From contig NZ_JAMJFL010000001.1 of the NCBI RefSeq assembly GCF_023544665.1, positions 496,001 to 560,000 on the forward strand: a DNA stretch of 64,000 nucleotides, in the 5' to 3' direction. The notes beneath the pieces were generated by a model. The model was not told where the DNA came from and made no database searches. It saw nothing but the letters and a program-made list of their open reading frames with translations. The DNA comes from Streptomyces sp. YS415. GTDB lineage: Bacteria; Actinomycetota; Actinomycetes; Streptomycetales; Streptomycetaceae. Of this stretch, positions 50,075 to 59,335 are shown in pieces. A program made the translations under genes and the position numbers. How positions within the stretch are numbered: the first letter of the stretch is position 1; each line of letters starts with the position of its first letter.

Positions 50075-50581
50075 TCAGCGGGAGAGGGGACCGATGCGGT
50101 ACAGGACTTCCGGGTCGTGCGGCCCGTCGGGGAACAGGCCCGTCTCGAACAGCACCTCGCGCTCCATGGCGGCGCCGTGCCGTTCCGCGAACGAGGCGAA
50201 CAGCCGCTCGGAGGCGGTGTTGCCGGGGGTGATGGTGGTCTCGACGCGGGTGACGCCGTACTCGCCGCCGACCCGGGCGGCCAGACCGTCGAGCAGGGCG
50301 GCGGCGAGACCGCGTCCGCGGTACGCGTCGTCCACCGCCACCTGCCAGACGAGCAGGGTGTGCGGACGGTCTGGCCGCACGTAGCCGGTGACGAAGCCGA
50401 CCGGCTGCCCGTGCTCGTCGCGGGCGACCGCCGAGGTGCCGGCGAAGTCGCGGCACCACAGCAGATAGCTGTAGGACGAGTTCAGGTCGAGGGCTTTGGA
50501 GTCCCGGGCGATCCGCCACAGTGCGGCGCCGTCGGCCACCGTCGGCCGGTCGATTTGCAGGTCTGCTTGTGCGGCAGTCAT
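50075..50581 (-). CDS. ectA: L-2,4-diaminobutyrate acetyltransferase
   Basis: 168 aa from the ATG at 50581, which begins MTAAQADLQIDRPTVADG as in other actinobacterial EctA proteins; an ATG at 50641 adds 20 residues that look non-homologous. The GNAT fold is shown by LVWQVAVDDAYRGRGLAAALLDGLAAR, the acetyl-CoA site with the R/Q-x-x-G-x-G/A pattern. It acetylates diaminobutyrate on the gamma nitrogen. First gene of ectABCD. Its upstream 250 bases are unusually AT-rich and probably carry an osmotically induced promoter. Confidence 0.97.
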   Translation of the reverse strand: MTAAQADLQIDRPTVADGAALWRIARDSKALDLNSSYSYLLWCRDFAGTSAVARDEHGQPVGFVTGYVRPDRPHTLLVWQVAVDDAYRGRGLAAALLDGLAARVGGEYGVTRVETTITPGNTASERLFASFAERHGAAMEREVLFETGLFPDGPHDPEVLYRIGPLSR

Positions 50582-50831
50582 GCGAATTGAACTTACCGAT
50601 GGCAATTGAAAAATGCATGGCCGTACGGGGTTCCGTGGCATGGCTCGATATGTTATCCGCGCGAGGAGGTAAACACCCGATTTGCCCCATGCATAAACCG
50701 CAAAACGGACGCTATGTGTAACGCGTCACAACCGTTTAACCTGCACGAAATCTTTGCGTTTAGCTCAAAAAAAACAGGGCAGAAGAGAACGGTAAGCTAC
50801 CCCTGAAAAAGAATTCATAATTACCTTGAAT
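50582..50831 (-). promoter_or_regulatory. AT-rich upstream region of ectABCD with Crp-like dyad
   Basis: This 250-base gap is visibly less GC-rich than its neighbours and contains several A or T runs (for example around 50767-50774). A dyad GTG-N6-GNCAC occurs at 50716-50729 and resembles the site I recall for Streptomyces Crp. Gaps between the ectA start and the aminotransferase stop carry no gene I can support. I cannot fix a -35/-10 pair with confidence. Confidence 0.45.
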
Positions 50832-51902
50832 TCAGCATTCGGTAACTCGGTGGATGTCCTCGTGCGTCATTGCGGCCCCCAGCGCCGCCAGGCACCGCCG
50901 TACCGTTTCCGGGGTCGCGTCCGCGCCGTAGTGGTTCACCCGGATCATCTCCTTGGCCAGTGCGCCGCCGCCCGCCGCCAGCGGCAGTGCGGGGTCCAGG
51001 CTCAGGGCCCTGGCCACCACCGCCGAGGCGTCCACGCCGGGCGGGGTCCGCAGGGTCGTCGCGACCGGGGCCGCCTCCCGGGCCTCGTGGACGTACGGCT
51101 CCAGCCCGCCGCCCAGGGCGAGCGCCCCCGCCCGTGTCGCCGCCGCGGCCGCCGCGTGCCGGGCCATCACCGTCTCCAGGCCCTCCGCCTCGATGCGCTG
51201 CACGCACGCCTCCAGCGCCAGCATCTCCAGCTGGGCCGGAGCGTGCAGCAGGGTGCGACGGCCGCCGTCGATCCAGCGCTGCTTCCAGTCCAGCAGCGAG
51301 AGGTAGGAGCGACGCGGCGCCCGCGGATTCGCCTCCATGCGGGTCCACGCCCGCTCGCTCACCGACACCGCCGACACCCCCGCCGGGCCGCCCATCGCCT
51401 TCTGCGCCCCGATCACGCACAGGTCGACGCCCCACGCGTCCGGCAGCACCGGCTCCGCGCCGATCGACGCCACGGCGTCCAGGTAGAACAGGGCGCCGTG
51501 CGCGCGGACGACCTCCCCGATCCCGGCCACCGGGTTGGTGTTGCCCGTCGCCGCCTCCGCGTGGACCAGGGAGACGAAGTCGATCTCCGGGTGCTCGGCG
51601 AAGGCCTCGGAGATCTGCGCGGCCGTGACCGCCGTGTGGAAGGGCACCGCGAGATCGATCACCGTGGCGCCGCAGTCCCGCAGCCAGTCGCCGAATGTCT
51701 GCCCGTAGGGGCCGGTGATGACGTTAAGGGCGGTCGTGCCGGGGCCCGCGGTGCCGCGGATCGCGCCCTCCAGCGGCAGCAGCGCCTCGCCCTGCATGAT
51801 CACGACGTCCTGCCGGGTGTCCAGCAGCCGTGCCACCCGGTCCTCGATCGAGGCGAACTGCACTGCGCTCAGCGGGGCGAGGTCCAGGAAGGGGTGGGTC
51901 AC
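50832..51902 (-). CDS. PLP-dependent aminotransferase (class V, alanine-glyoxylate type)
   Basis: 356 aa, GTG start. The class V fold has GPGTTALNVITGPYG, YLDAVASIGAEPVLPD and DLCVIGAQKAMGGPAGVSAVSVS, which holds the PLP-binding Lys (AQKAMGG). The family includes serine/alanine-glyoxylate transaminases and 2-aminoethylphosphonate transaminase. The gene is upstream of ectA on the same strand with the AT-rich region between, so it is not in the ectoine operon as such, though the transcript could read through. Confidence 0.9.
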   Translation of the reverse strand: MTHPFLDLAPLSAVQFASIEDRVARLLDTRQDVVIMQGEALLPLEGAIRGTAGPGTTALNVITGPYGQTFGDWLRDCGATVIDLAVPFHTAVTAAQISEAFAEHPEIDFVSLVHAEAATGNTNPVAGIGEVVRAHGALFYLDAVASIGAEPVLPDAWGVDLCVIGAQKAMGGPAGVSAVSVSERAWTRMEANPRAPRRSYLSLLDWKQRWIDGGRRTLLHAPAQLEMLALEACVQRIEAEGLETVMARHAAAAAATRAGALALGGGLEPYVHEAREAAPVATTLRTPPGVDASAVVARALSLDPALPLAAGGGALAKEMIRVNHYGADATPETVRRCLAALGAAMTHEDIHRVTEC

Positions 51903-52060
51903 GGCGGTGCTCTCTTCTCGTCATGAGGGTCGACGGAGTCGAGCGTAGTCCCCGCCCCGAGGGCCCCCTGCCCCCGACTTCCGGGGCCTCTGCTCCCGGC
52001 TTCCGGGGGCCCCGCCTCCCGACTTCTTAGGCCGAACGCCCCGGGAGCCATGGGTTTGTT

Positions 52061-52088
52061 TTGAGAGACTCAAACTTCTCCTTATAAT
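52061..52088 (+). promoter_or_regulatory. Strong promoter of the amino-acid ABC operon with overlapping dyad
   Basis: TTGAGA (52061-52066) and a perfect TATAAT (52083-52088) are separated by 16 bases. The -35 lies in the inverted repeat TTTGAG-AGA-CTCAAA (52060-52074), which may be the site of a repressor. Transcription should start near 52095, 29 bases before the GTG. Confidence 0.75.
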
Positions 52089-52123
52089 CGGAACGCACAG
52101 TTCCCGTACAGGAGGCTCCCCCC

Positions 52124-52975
52124 GTGAAGACGACCTTCGGGCGCCGGACCCGCATTCTGGCCGCCACCACCGCTACGGCCGGGCTGGTGCTCGTGGCCGG
52201 CTGCTCCTCGGACGACGACGGCGGCAGCGGCAGCAAGACCGCCGCCGGCGGCGTCGAGCTCGTCAAGGCGGGGCAGCTGACCACCTGCACCCACCTGCCC
52301 TACCCGCCCTTCCAGTCGGAGATCGACGGCAAGGTGCAGGGCTTCGACGTCTCGCTCATCGACCTCGTCGCCGAGGACCTGGGCGTGCAGCAGGACATCG
52401 TCGACCAGCCCTTCGAGAACTTCAAGACGGGTGGCTCCCTCAACGCCGGCCAGTGCGACCTGGCCGCCGCCGGTATGACCATCACCGAGGAGCGCAAGAA
52501 GAACGTCGACTTCTCGGACCCGTACTTCGACGCCACCCAGGCCGTCCTCGCCGACAAGGACAGCGGCATCGCGTCCTTCGCGGACCTCAAGGGCAAGAAG
52601 GTCGGCGCCCAGGCGCAGACCACCGGTGAGGACTACGCCAAGAGCAAGGGCCTCGACCCGGTCTCCTTCGAGTCCTCCGACGCCGTCCTCAACGGCCTGC
52701 GCACCGGCCAGGTCGACGCCGTCGTCATCGACTACCCGGTCGTGCAGGGCTGGCTGAAGGACAAGGCCAACGCCGACGCCTTCGAGGTCGCCGAGCAGAT
52801 CAACACCGGCGAGCAGTACGGCTTCACGGTGAAGAAGGGCAACGCCAAGCTCCTCGCCGCCATCAACAAGGCGCTCGCCGACGCCAAGGCCGACGGCACG
52901 TACAAGGAGATCTACGAGAAGTGGATCGGCCCGTACGACGAGGCCGCCGCGTCGCCGTCCGCGTCGGCGTCCTGA
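52124..52975 (+). CDS. Amino-acid ABC transporter substrate-binding lipoprotein
   Basis: 283 aa, GTG with GGAGG upstream. A lipobox LVAGC makes C27 the lipid anchor. The mature domain has TCTHLPYPPFQSEIDGKVQGFDVSLIDLVAEDLGV, DLAAAGMTITEERKKNVDFSDPYF and DAVVIDYPVVQGWL, typical of polar amino-acid binding proteins of the HisJ/GlnH fold. A Ser/Ala-rich tail ends the protein. It delivers the substrate to the permease at 52980. It is near ectABCD, so a compatible solute as substrate cannot be excluded, but the overall pattern is for amino acids. Confidence 0.93.
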   Translation: MKTTFGRRTRILAATTATAGLVLVAGCSSDDDGGSGSKTAAGGVELVKAGQLTTCTHLPYPPFQSEIDGKVQGFDVSLIDLVAEDLGVQQDIVDQPFENFKTGGSLNAGQCDLAAAGMTITEERKKNVDFSDPYFDATQAVLADKDSGIASFADLKGKKVGAQAQTTGEDYAKSKGLDPVSFESSDAVLNGLRTGQVDAVVIDYPVVQGWLKDKANADAFEVAEQINTGEQYGFTVKKGNAKLLAAINKALADAKADGTYKEIYEKWIGPYDEAAASPSASAS

Positions 52976-52979
52976 CCCC

Positions 52980-53813
52980 ATGGCCGAATCGGACGTACCG
53001 CTCCAGCCGAAGAAAAAAGGACTGACCCGGCGGCAGAAGCGCAGGCTGTCCCAGGGCATCCAGTACCTCGTCTTCGCCGCGGCCGTGATCGCCTTCGCGC
53101 TCGCGGCCGACTGGGACCGCCTGCAGAACCAGTTCGCGCAGGCGGACATCGCCGAGCAGATGTTCCCCGAGATCATCACGCTGGCGCTGAAGAACACCGT
53201 GCTGTACACCCTGTCCGGCTTCGTCTTCGGACTGGTCCTCGGCATGGTGATCGCGCTGATGCGGCTGTCGTCCGTGGGCCCGTACCGCTGGTTCGCCGGG
53301 GTCTACATCGAGATCTTCCGGGGCCTGCCCGCCCTGCTGATCTTCATCTTCATCGGGGTGGCCGTACCGCTCGCCTTCCCGGGCACGGAGATTCCCGGCG
53401 GCACCTACGGCAAGGTCGCGCTCGCGCTCGGCCTGGTCGCGGCCGCCTACATGGCCGAGACGATCCGCGCGGGCATCCAGGCGGTGCCCAAGGGGCAGCT
53501 GGAGGCGGCGCGCTCGCTGGGCTTCTCGCCCGCCCGCGCGATGGTCTCGATCATCCTCCCGCAGGCGTTCCGGATCATCCTCCCGCCACTGACCAACGAA
53601 CTGGTCCTGCTCTTCAAGGACTCCTCGCTGGTGCTGTTCCTCGGGGTCACCCTGGAGGAGCGGGAGCTGTCCAAGTACGGCCGCGACCTGGCGAGCACCA
53701 CCGCCAACTCCACGCCGATCCTCGTCGCGGGCCTGTGCTACCTGCTGGTCACGATCCCGCTCGGCTTCGTCGTGCGCCGCATGGAGGCCAAGGCCCAGGA
53801 GGCCGTGAAGTGA
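52980..53813 (+). CDS. Amino-acid ABC transporter permease
   Basis: 277 aa, ATG 4 bases after the binding-protein stop. A lysine/arginine-rich N-terminus is followed by about five membrane helices. The HisMQ-type loop [29 protein letters not shown] is present and is the ATPase contact site; [12 protein letters not shown] is also a family feature. It probably works as a homodimer since only one permease gene is seen. Confidence 0.94.
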   Translation: MAESDVPLQPKKKGLTRRQKRRLSQGIQYLVFAAAVIAFALAADWDRLQNQFAQADIAEQMFPEIITLALKNTVLYTLSGFVFGLVLGMVIALMRLSSVGPYRWFAGVYIEIFRGLPALLIFIFIGVAVPLAFPGTEIPGGTYGKVALALGLVAAAYMAETIRAGIQAVPKGQLEAARSLGFSPARAMVSIILPQAFRIILPPLTNELVLLFKDSSLVLFLGVTLEERELSKYGRDLASTTANSTPILVAGLCYLLVTIPLGFVVRRMEAKAQEAVK

Positions 53814-54601
53814 GTCGTCCCGAGATCCACGTCAAGGGCCTGCACAAGTCCTTCGGCGACAACGAGGTGCTGCGCGGCATCGACCTGGAGATCCGGCAGG
53901 GCGAGGTCGTCTGCGTCATCGGCCCGTCCGGCTCCGGCAAGTCGACGCTGCTGCGGTGCGTGAACCTGCTGGAGGAGCCGACCCGGGGCCAGGTCTTCGT
54001 CGGCGGCACGGAACTCACCGACCCGGACGTCGACATCGACGCCGTCCGCCGCCGCATCGGCATGGTCTTCCAGCAGTTCAACCTCTTCCCGCATCTGACG
54101 GTGACCGAGAACCTCACGCTGCCGCAGCGCCGGGTGCTCCGGCGCGGCAAGGCGGAGGCCGCCAAGGTCGCCGCCGAGAACCTGGCGCGGGTCGGCCTCG
54201 CCGAGAAGGCGGACGCCTACCCGTCCTCCCTCTCCGGCGGCCAGCAGCAGCGGGTGGCCATCGCCCGCTCGCTGGCCATGGGCCCCGAGGTGATGCTCTT
54301 CGACGAGCCGACCTCGGCGCTCGACCCGGAGCTGGTCGGCGACGTCCTCGCGGTCATGCGGATGCTCGCCGACGAGGGCATGACGATGATGGTCGTCACC
54401 CACGAGATGACCTTCGCCCGCGAGGTCGCCGACCGGGTCGTCTTCATGGACGGCGGAGTGATCGTCGAGGACGGCACCCCGGCCCAGGTCATCGGCAGCC
54501 CGCGTCACGAGCGCACCCGCCACTTCCTGTCCCGCCTGCTCGACCCGGCGATGGCCGAGGTGGAGGAGGAGACCTCGGACCAGGTGGGCACGCCCGAGTA
54601 G
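53810..54601 (+). CDS. Amino-acid ABC transporter ATP-binding protein
   Basis: 263 aa. The GTG at 53810 overlaps the permease stop; the longer frame to 53735 is unneeded. Walker A is GPSGSGKST, the signature [17 protein letters not shown], Walker [15 protein letters not shown] and the switch His is in VTHEM. Q-loop FQQFN. It powers the polar amino-acid importer. The three genes form an operon with the promoter at 52061. Confidence 0.97.
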   Translation: MSRPEIHVKGLHKSFGDNEVLRGIDLEIRQGEVVCVIGPSGSGKSTLLRCVNLLEEPTRGQVFVGGTELTDPDVDIDAVRRRIGMVFQQFNLFPHLTVTENLTLPQRRVLRRGKAEAAKVAAENLARVGLAEKADAYPSSLSGGQQQRVAIARSLAMGPEVMLFDEPTSALDPELVGDVLAVMRMLADEGMTMMVVTHEMTFAREVADRVVFMDGGVIVEDGTPAQVIGSPRHERTRHFLSRLLDPAMAEVEEETSDQVGTPE

Positions 54602-54622
54602 CGGCTGACTAATGTGCGGTGC

Positions 54623-55714
54623 ATGAGCGATCACGCGGTGCTGCACGTGCGAGGCCGGGTCCTGGTTGGGCCCGACGACGTCCGGGACGAGCTGTGGGTC
54701 ATCGACGGCCGTATCTCCTACGACCGCCCCACGGCCGCGCAGGACGTCCGTACCGTCGACGGCTGGGCCCTGCCCGGCCTCGTCGACGCGCACTGCCATG
54801 TCGGGCTCGGCGCGCACGGCCCCGTGGACCGGGACACCGCCGAGCAGCAGGCGCTCACCGACCGCGGGACCGGCACCCTGCTGATCCGGGACGCGGGCTC
54901 CCCCTCCGACACCCGCTGGACCGACGACCGCGAGGACCTCCCGAAGATCATCCGGGCGGGCCGGCACATCGCCCGCACCCGCCGCTACATCCGCGGCTAC
55001 GCCCACGAGATCGAGCCCCCCGACCTGGTCGCCCACGTGGCCCGGGAGGCCCGCCGGGGCGACGGCTGGGTGAAGCTGGTCGGCGACTGGATCGACCGGG
55101 ACCTCGGCGACCTCGCCCCCAGCTGGCCGCGCGAGGCGGCCGAGGCGGCCATCGCCGAGGCCCACCGCCTCGGCGCCCGCGTCACCGCGCACTGCTTCGC
55201 CGAGAACTCCCTGCGGGACCTCGTCGAGGCGGGCATCGACTGCATCGAGCACGCCACCGGGCTCACCGAGGACCTGATCCCGCTCTTCGCCGAGCGCGGC
55301 GTCGCCATCGTGCCGACCCTGGTCAACATCGCGACCTTCCCCAAGCTCGCCGACGGCGGCGAGGCCAGGTTCCCCCGCTGGTCGGCCCATATGCGCCGGC
55401 TCCACGAACGCCGCTACGACACCGTCCGCGGCGCCTACGACGCCGGCATCCCGGTCTTCGTCGGCACCGACGCCGGCGGCACCCTGCCGCACGGCCTGGT
55501 CGCCGCCGAGGTCGAGGAACTGGTCACCGCCGGCATCCCGCCCCTCCAGGCGCTCTCGGCGACCACGTGGGGCGCACGGCGCTGGCTCGGGCGCCCCGGC
55601 CTCGACGAAGGAGCGCCGGCGGACCTGGTGGTGTACGAGACGGACCCGAGGGCCGATGTGCGGGTGCTGGCGGCGCCGCGGCGGATCGTGCTGAACGGCA
55701 GGGTCGTGGGATGA
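54623..55714 (+). CDS. Amidohydrolase-family metal-dependent hydrolase
   Basis: 363 aa from the ATG at 54623 (GTG at 54614 is 3 codons earlier). The metal-binding residues are H57 and H59 in DAHCH, Lys in KLVGDWID, His in TAHCF, His in CIEHATG and Asp in VGTDAGG. It follows the imidazolonepropionase-like branch of the superfamily, acting on cyclic amides, hydantoins or organophosphates. It follows the ABC transporter closely and may process the imported molecule. Substrate unknown. Confidence 0.88.
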   Translation: MSDHAVLHVRGRVLVGPDDVRDELWVIDGRISYDRPTAAQDVRTVDGWALPGLVDAHCHVGLGAHGPVDRDTAEQQALTDRGTGTLLIRDAGSPSDTRWTDDREDLPKIIRAGRHIARTRRYIRGYAHEIEPPDLVAHVAREARRGDGWVKLVGDWIDRDLGDLAPSWPREAAEAAIAEAHRLGARVTAHCFAENSLRDLVEAGIDCIEHATGLTEDLIPLFAERGVAIVPTLVNIATFPKLADGGEARFPRWSAHMRRLHERRYDTVRGAYDAGIPVFVGTDAGGTLPHGLVAAEVEELVTAGIPPLQALSATTWGARRWLGRPGLDEGAPADLVVYETDPRADVRVLAAPRRIVLNGRVVG

Positions 55715-55868
55715 CCGGGTGACGGTGGAGAACGTGCGTGCCCAGGGATTCGAAGACATGCACGGAACGGTCACGTTGGAGTGAACCCTCGTCAGCTCGC
55801 TGACGGCCATCCGTGCGCGCGTAATCCTTACGGGGTCCCAAGCATGTCTCTCTGGGGGTCCCACCACC

Positions 55869-56756
55869 GTGAACAGCAACACCTTCCGCATGCCCGCACG
55901 CCGTCTCGCGACCGTCGCGGCGGCCACGGCCCTCGCCGCCGGACCAGCGGCACTCGCCGGCGCGGGCTCCGCGCACGCGACCGGCGACCAGGGCCGGGCG
56001 AGCGCCGTCGTGCTGCGCACCGGGCTCGACGTGTCCCTGCTCAACAAGACCGTGAACCTCCCGCTCGCGGTCTCCCTCAACGAGGTCCAGGCACCGCAAA
56101 GCGACGAGCGGACCGCGCTCACCGCCCGGCTCGACGGCGTCAACGGCGGACAGCCGTTCAGCGTGCTGCGCGCCGACGTCGCCTCGGCGAAGGCGACGGT
56201 CACCGACGCGAAGGCCGAGGGCCGCACCAACCTGGCGCACGCCAAGCTCCACGTCCCGGGGCTGCCCCTGCTCTCCCTGATCGAGCTGGAGGGCGTCACC
56301 TCCCGGGCGACCTGCGAGGCGGGGAAGACCCCGACGGCGACCTCCAACCTGCTCGGCGCGGTGACCGTCCTCGGCAAGAAGGTCACCGTGACCACCGGCG
56401 GCACCACCGACGTCCAGGTGCCCGGCGTCGGCGAGGTCCGCCTGGACCTGTCGAGGACGGAGACCACCTCCCGTACGGCCGCCGCCACCGCCCTCGAACT
56501 CACCGTGTCCGTCAACCCGTTGAAGCTGAACGTGGCCGAGGTGACCGGCACGGTCACCCTGGCGAAGGCCACCTGCGAAGCCCCCGCGGTCCGCAGCGAG
56601 GAACCCGGGATCGAGCCGCAGGGCGCCCCGGTGGAGGAGGCGGGTCTCGCCGAGACCGGCGGCAACTCGATGACTCCGTACCTCGCGGGCGGCGCGCTCG
56701 TCCTGCTCACCGCGGGCGGGGGAGCGGTGGCCCTGTCCCGTCGCGGCAAGGGCTGA
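55869..56756 (+). CDS. SCO1860-family sortase-anchored LAETG surface protein
   Basis: 295 aa, GTG start. A signal peptide (about 1-38) ends AHAT. The central part is two beta-rich segments of about 100 residues each (for example LNKTVNLPLAVSLNEVQAP and TSNLLGAVTVLGKKVTVTT). LAETGGNSMTPYLAGGALVLLTAGGG-AV-RRGKG at the end is a cell-wall sorting signal with sortase motif LAETG, a membrane helix and a basic tail. The protein is linked to peptidoglycan by class E sortase in related streptomycetes. Function unknown. It converges with cobC-like only 8 bases away. Confidence 0.92.
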   Translation: MNSNTFRMPARRLATVAAATALAAGPAALAGAGSAHATGDQGRASAVVLRTGLDVSLLNKTVNLPLAVSLNEVQAPQSDERTALTARLDGVNGGQPFSVLRADVASAKATVTDAKAEGRTNLAHAKLHVPGLPLLSLIELEGVTSRATCEAGKTPTATSNLLGAVTVLGKKVTVTTGGTTDVQVPGVGEVRLDLSRTETTSRTAAATALELTVSVNPLKLNVAEVTGTVTLAKATCEAPAVRSEEPGIEPQGAPVEEAGLAETGGNSMTPYLAGGALVLLTAGGGAVALSRRGKG

Positions 56757-56764
56757 GCCGCACC

Positions 56765-57841
56765 TCACCCCCGCGTGGGCGCCAGCGCCTGATCCAGCGC
56801 CTGGAGGAAGGAGTTCACCGTCGCCCGGTCCCGCACCGCCAGGCGCAGCCACTCCTCGTCCAGACCCGGGAAGGTGTCCCCGCGGCGCACCGCGAAGCCC
56901 AGGTCGCGCAGTCGTCCTCGTACCGCCGCCGCCTCCGGCAGCCGTACGAGGACGAAGGGGCCCTCCGCCGGTTCCGCCACCCGTAGGCCCGCGGAGGCGA
57001 ACTCGCGCAGGCCCGCGACGAGATGGGCGCGGTCGGCGGCGATGCGGTGGGCCGCGTGGGCCGCCTCGGCCAGGGCCCGCGGCTCCACGCACGCCTGCGC
57101 GGCGGCCAGCGCCGGGGTGGACACCGGCCACAGCGGCTGCGCCCGCTCCAGCTCCGCGATCGTCTCCGGGCCGGCGAGGACGTAGCCGATGCGCAGCCCG
57201 GCCAGGCCCCACGTCTTGGTCAGGCTGCGCAGGACGACCAGGCCGGGCACGTCCGTGCGTCCGGCGAGCGCCTCCCGCTCGCCCGGGACCGCGTCCATGA
57301 ACGCCTCGTCCACCACCAGCGTCCGCCCCGGCCGGGCCAGTTCGGCGAGGGACGCGGCCGGGTGCAGCACCGAGGTCGGGTTCGTCGGGTTGCCGACGAC
57401 CACGAGGTCGGCGTCCCCGGGGACGGCCGCCGGGTCGAGCCGGAAGCCGTCCTCCGCCCGCAGCAGCACCCGGTCCACCGTGTGCCCGGCATCCCGCAGC
57501 GCCGCCTCCGGCTCGGTGAACTGCGGGTGCACCACCACCGGCCGGCGGACCTTCAGGGCGCGCGCCAGCAGCACGAACGCCTCGGCGGCGCCCGCCGTCA
57601 GCAGCACCCGCTCCACGGGGAGCCCGTGCCGTGCCGCCACCGCCGCCCGCGCGGGCCGGCCGTCCGGGTAGGCCGCCAGCGAGGCGAGCGAGTCGGCGAT
57701 CCGCTCCCGCAGCCAGGGCGGCGGGGTGTCGGCGCGGACGTTCACCGCCAGGTCGACCAGCGCCGAGCCGTCGTCCCGGACCTCGGCGTCCCCGTGGTGC
57801 CGCAGATCGTGGCTGCCCTCGGTGCTGCCCTCAGTGCGCAT
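56765..57841 (-). CDS. cobC: CobC-like PLP-dependent aminotransferase/decarboxylase
   Basis: 358 aa. The class I aminotransferase fold has PLP lysine K209 in LRSLTKTWGLAGLRIGY, Asn in VVGNPTNPT and Asp-x-x in VVDEAFMD. By position in a cobalamin operon it is the CobC/CobD-type L-threonine-phosphate decarboxylase that makes aminopropanol phosphate, or the Rv2231c-type variant. Overlaps cbiX by 11 bases. Histidinol-phosphate aminotransferase is similar in sequence and cannot be fully excluded without the context. Confidence 0.9.
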   Translation of the reverse strand: MRTEGSTEGSHDLRHHGDAEVRDDGSALVDLAVNVRADTPPPWLRERIADSLASLAAYPDGRPARAAVAARHGLPVERVLLTAGAAEAFVLLARALKVRRPVVVHPQFTEPEAALRDAGHTVDRVLLRAEDGFRLDPAAVPGDADLVVVGNPTNPTSVLHPAASLAELARPGRTLVVDEAFMDAVPGEREALAGRTDVPGLVVLRSLTKTWGLAGLRIGYVLAGPETIAELERAQPLWPVSTPALAAAQACVEPRALAEAAHAAHRIAADRAHLVAGLREFASAGLRVAEPAEGPFVLVRLPEAAAVRGRLRDLGFAVRRGDTFPGLDEEWLRLAVRDRATVNSFLQALDQALAPTRG

Positions 57842-58751
57842 GCGAGTGGGCCCCGTGGTGGTGGCCGTGGTGGTGATGGTGGCCGTCGTCGTCCGGGTGG
57901 AAGTGCGGCTGCTGCGGCAGGCCCACCTTCTCCTCGAACCCGGGCAGCGCGATCCGGTACACGCAGGAGTCGCAGTTCATCCGCAGATCACCCTTGACGG
58001 CCTCCGCGTACCGCTCCATGACCAGGTCCAGCAGCTCCGGCTCCGGGCCGATCACCTCGGCCGAGCGCACCTCGACCTCCGGGCGCGCGGCCGCCCACCC
58101 CTCTGTCTGCTGCTTCACCCGGTCCGGCAGGATCCCGGTGAACAGGAAGTACGGCAGCACCACGATCCGCCGCGCGCCGAGCCTCGCGCACCGGTCCAGG
58201 CCGCTCGGCACGTCCGGCGCCGCCAGCGACACGAACGCCGTCTCCACGCCCACGTACCCGCGCCCCTCCCACAGCAGCCGGGCCGCCTTGAGCACCTCGG
58301 CGTTGGCGTCCGGGTCCGTCGACCCGCGCCCCACCAGCAGCACCGTGACGTCCTCGCGGGCCCCCGGGTCGCGCCCGCCGAGCGCCTCGTCGATCCGCCG
58401 CTCCAGCACGTTCAGCAGCGAGGGGTGCGGGCCCAACGGGCGGCCGTAGGTGTAGGAGATGCCGGGGTGGCGCTCCTTCTCGCGGGCCAGCGCCGCCGGG
58501 ATGTCGCCCTTGGCGTGCCCGGCGGACACCAGCATCAGCGGCACCGCGGCGAACCGGCGCACGCCCCGCTCCACCAGCTCGGTGACGGCGTCGCCCAGCG
58601 GCGGCGGGGACAGCTCGATGAAACCGCCCGCGACGGGCAGTTCGGGGTGGCGGTGGCCCAGCTCCCGTACGAAGTCGCGGAACGCCTCGGCCCCGGCGTC
58701 GTCCCGGGTGCCGTGGCCGGCGATGAGCAGCGCGGGCGGAGGGGTGGTCAC
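57831..58751 (-). CDS. cbiX: Sirohydrochlorin chelatase-like protein with His-rich tail
   Basis: 306 aa. Two CbiX-like halves; H13 in AGHGTRDD and H79 in AGHAKGD are the metal ligands of the N-terminal half. The C-terminus (about residues 265-306) has CDSCVYRIALPGF and then PHFHPDDDG with a run of His in HHHHHGHHHGAHSHAH. It inserts Co2+ or another metal into sirohydrochlorin or precorrin-2. The tail and CxxC may store or deliver metal. The start overlaps the CobH stop, and the next gene overlaps by 11 bases. Confidence 0.93.
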   Translation of the reverse strand: MTTPPPALLIAGHGTRDDAGAEAFRDFVRELGHRHPELPVAGGFIELSPPPLGDAVTELVERGVRRFAAVPLMLVSAGHAKGDIPAALAREKERHPGISYTYGRPLGPHPSLLNVLERRIDEALGGRDPGAREDVTVLLVGRGSTDPDANAEVLKAARLLWEGRGYVGVETAFVSLAAPDVPSGLDRCARLGARRIVVLPYFLFTGILPDRVKQQTEGWAAARPEVEVRSAEVIGPEPELLDLVMERYAEAVKGDLRMNCDSCVYRIALPGFEEKVGLPQQPHFHPDDDGHHHHHGHHHGAHSHAH

Positions 58752-59335
58752 GGGTTCTCCTCGGGTGAAGTGGGGTGGTACAGCAGGGCGTTCAGCGCCG
58801 CGGAGGCGACGGCCGAACCGCCCTTCTCGGACACGTTGCTGACCGCGGGCAGCCCGCTCTCGCGCAACGCGGCCTTGGACTCGACCGCGCCGACGAAACC
58901 GACGGGCAGGCCGATGACGAGTGCGGGGGAGGCGTCCAGGGTCAGCAGCTCCTCCAGGGCGGTCGGCGCGTTGCCGATCACCCAGAGGGCGCCCGGGCCG
59001 ACCTGTTCGTACGCCAGCCGGATGCCGTGGGCCGAACGGGTCAGACCCGGCCCGGCCACCCCGTCCCTGAGCCGGCAGACGGTCTCGCGCCGGGTGATCC
59101 CGGCCCCGACCATCTCCACGTCCACGACCACGGGCGCACCCGCGTGCAGCGCGGCATGGGCCTTCGCGAGGTCGCCCTCGTCCATGACCAGGTCGGTCGC
59201 GTACTCCAGGTCGGCCGCGGAGTGGATGACCCGCTCCACCACCGCCCGGGTCAGCGGCGGGAAGTGCGAGGTGTCCAGCCGGGCGCGCAGCCGCCGGTAG
59301 GACTCCTCCTCGATCGGATGGACGACTCGAATCAC
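58748..59335 (-). CDS. cobH: Precorrin-8X methylmutase
   Basis: 195 aa, GTG start overlapping the CobJ stop. It has TSHFPPLTRAVVERVIHSAADLEY, the catalytic His in VIHSAAD, APVVVDVEMVGAGITRRE and NAPTALEEL as in CobH/CbiC. It moves the methyl group from C11 to C12 to form hydrogenobyrinate or cobyrinate. The N-terminal part is about 15 residues shorter than typical members, which start with a YxYxxD helix. Confidence 0.95.
   Translation of the reverse strand: MIRVVHPIEEESYRRLRARLDTSHFPPLTRAVVERVIHSAADLEYATDLVMDEGDLAKAHAALHAGAPVVVDVEMVGAGITRRETVCRLRDGVAGPGLTRSAHGIRLAYEQVGPGALWVIGNAPTALEELLTLDASPALVIGLPVGFVGAVESKAALRESGLPAVSNVSEKGGSAVASAALNALLYHPTSPEENP

Noticed and set aside
52124..54601. Ectoine uptake (Ehu) system
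   Set aside because: Only one permease gene and a general polar amino-acid binding pattern are seen; adjacency to ectABCD alone is not enough.
53738..56749. 1003-residue minus-strand frame
   Set aside because: It is antisense to the amino-acid transporter ATPase, amidohydrolase and LAETG-protein genes, which have clear motifs, and has no domain of its own.
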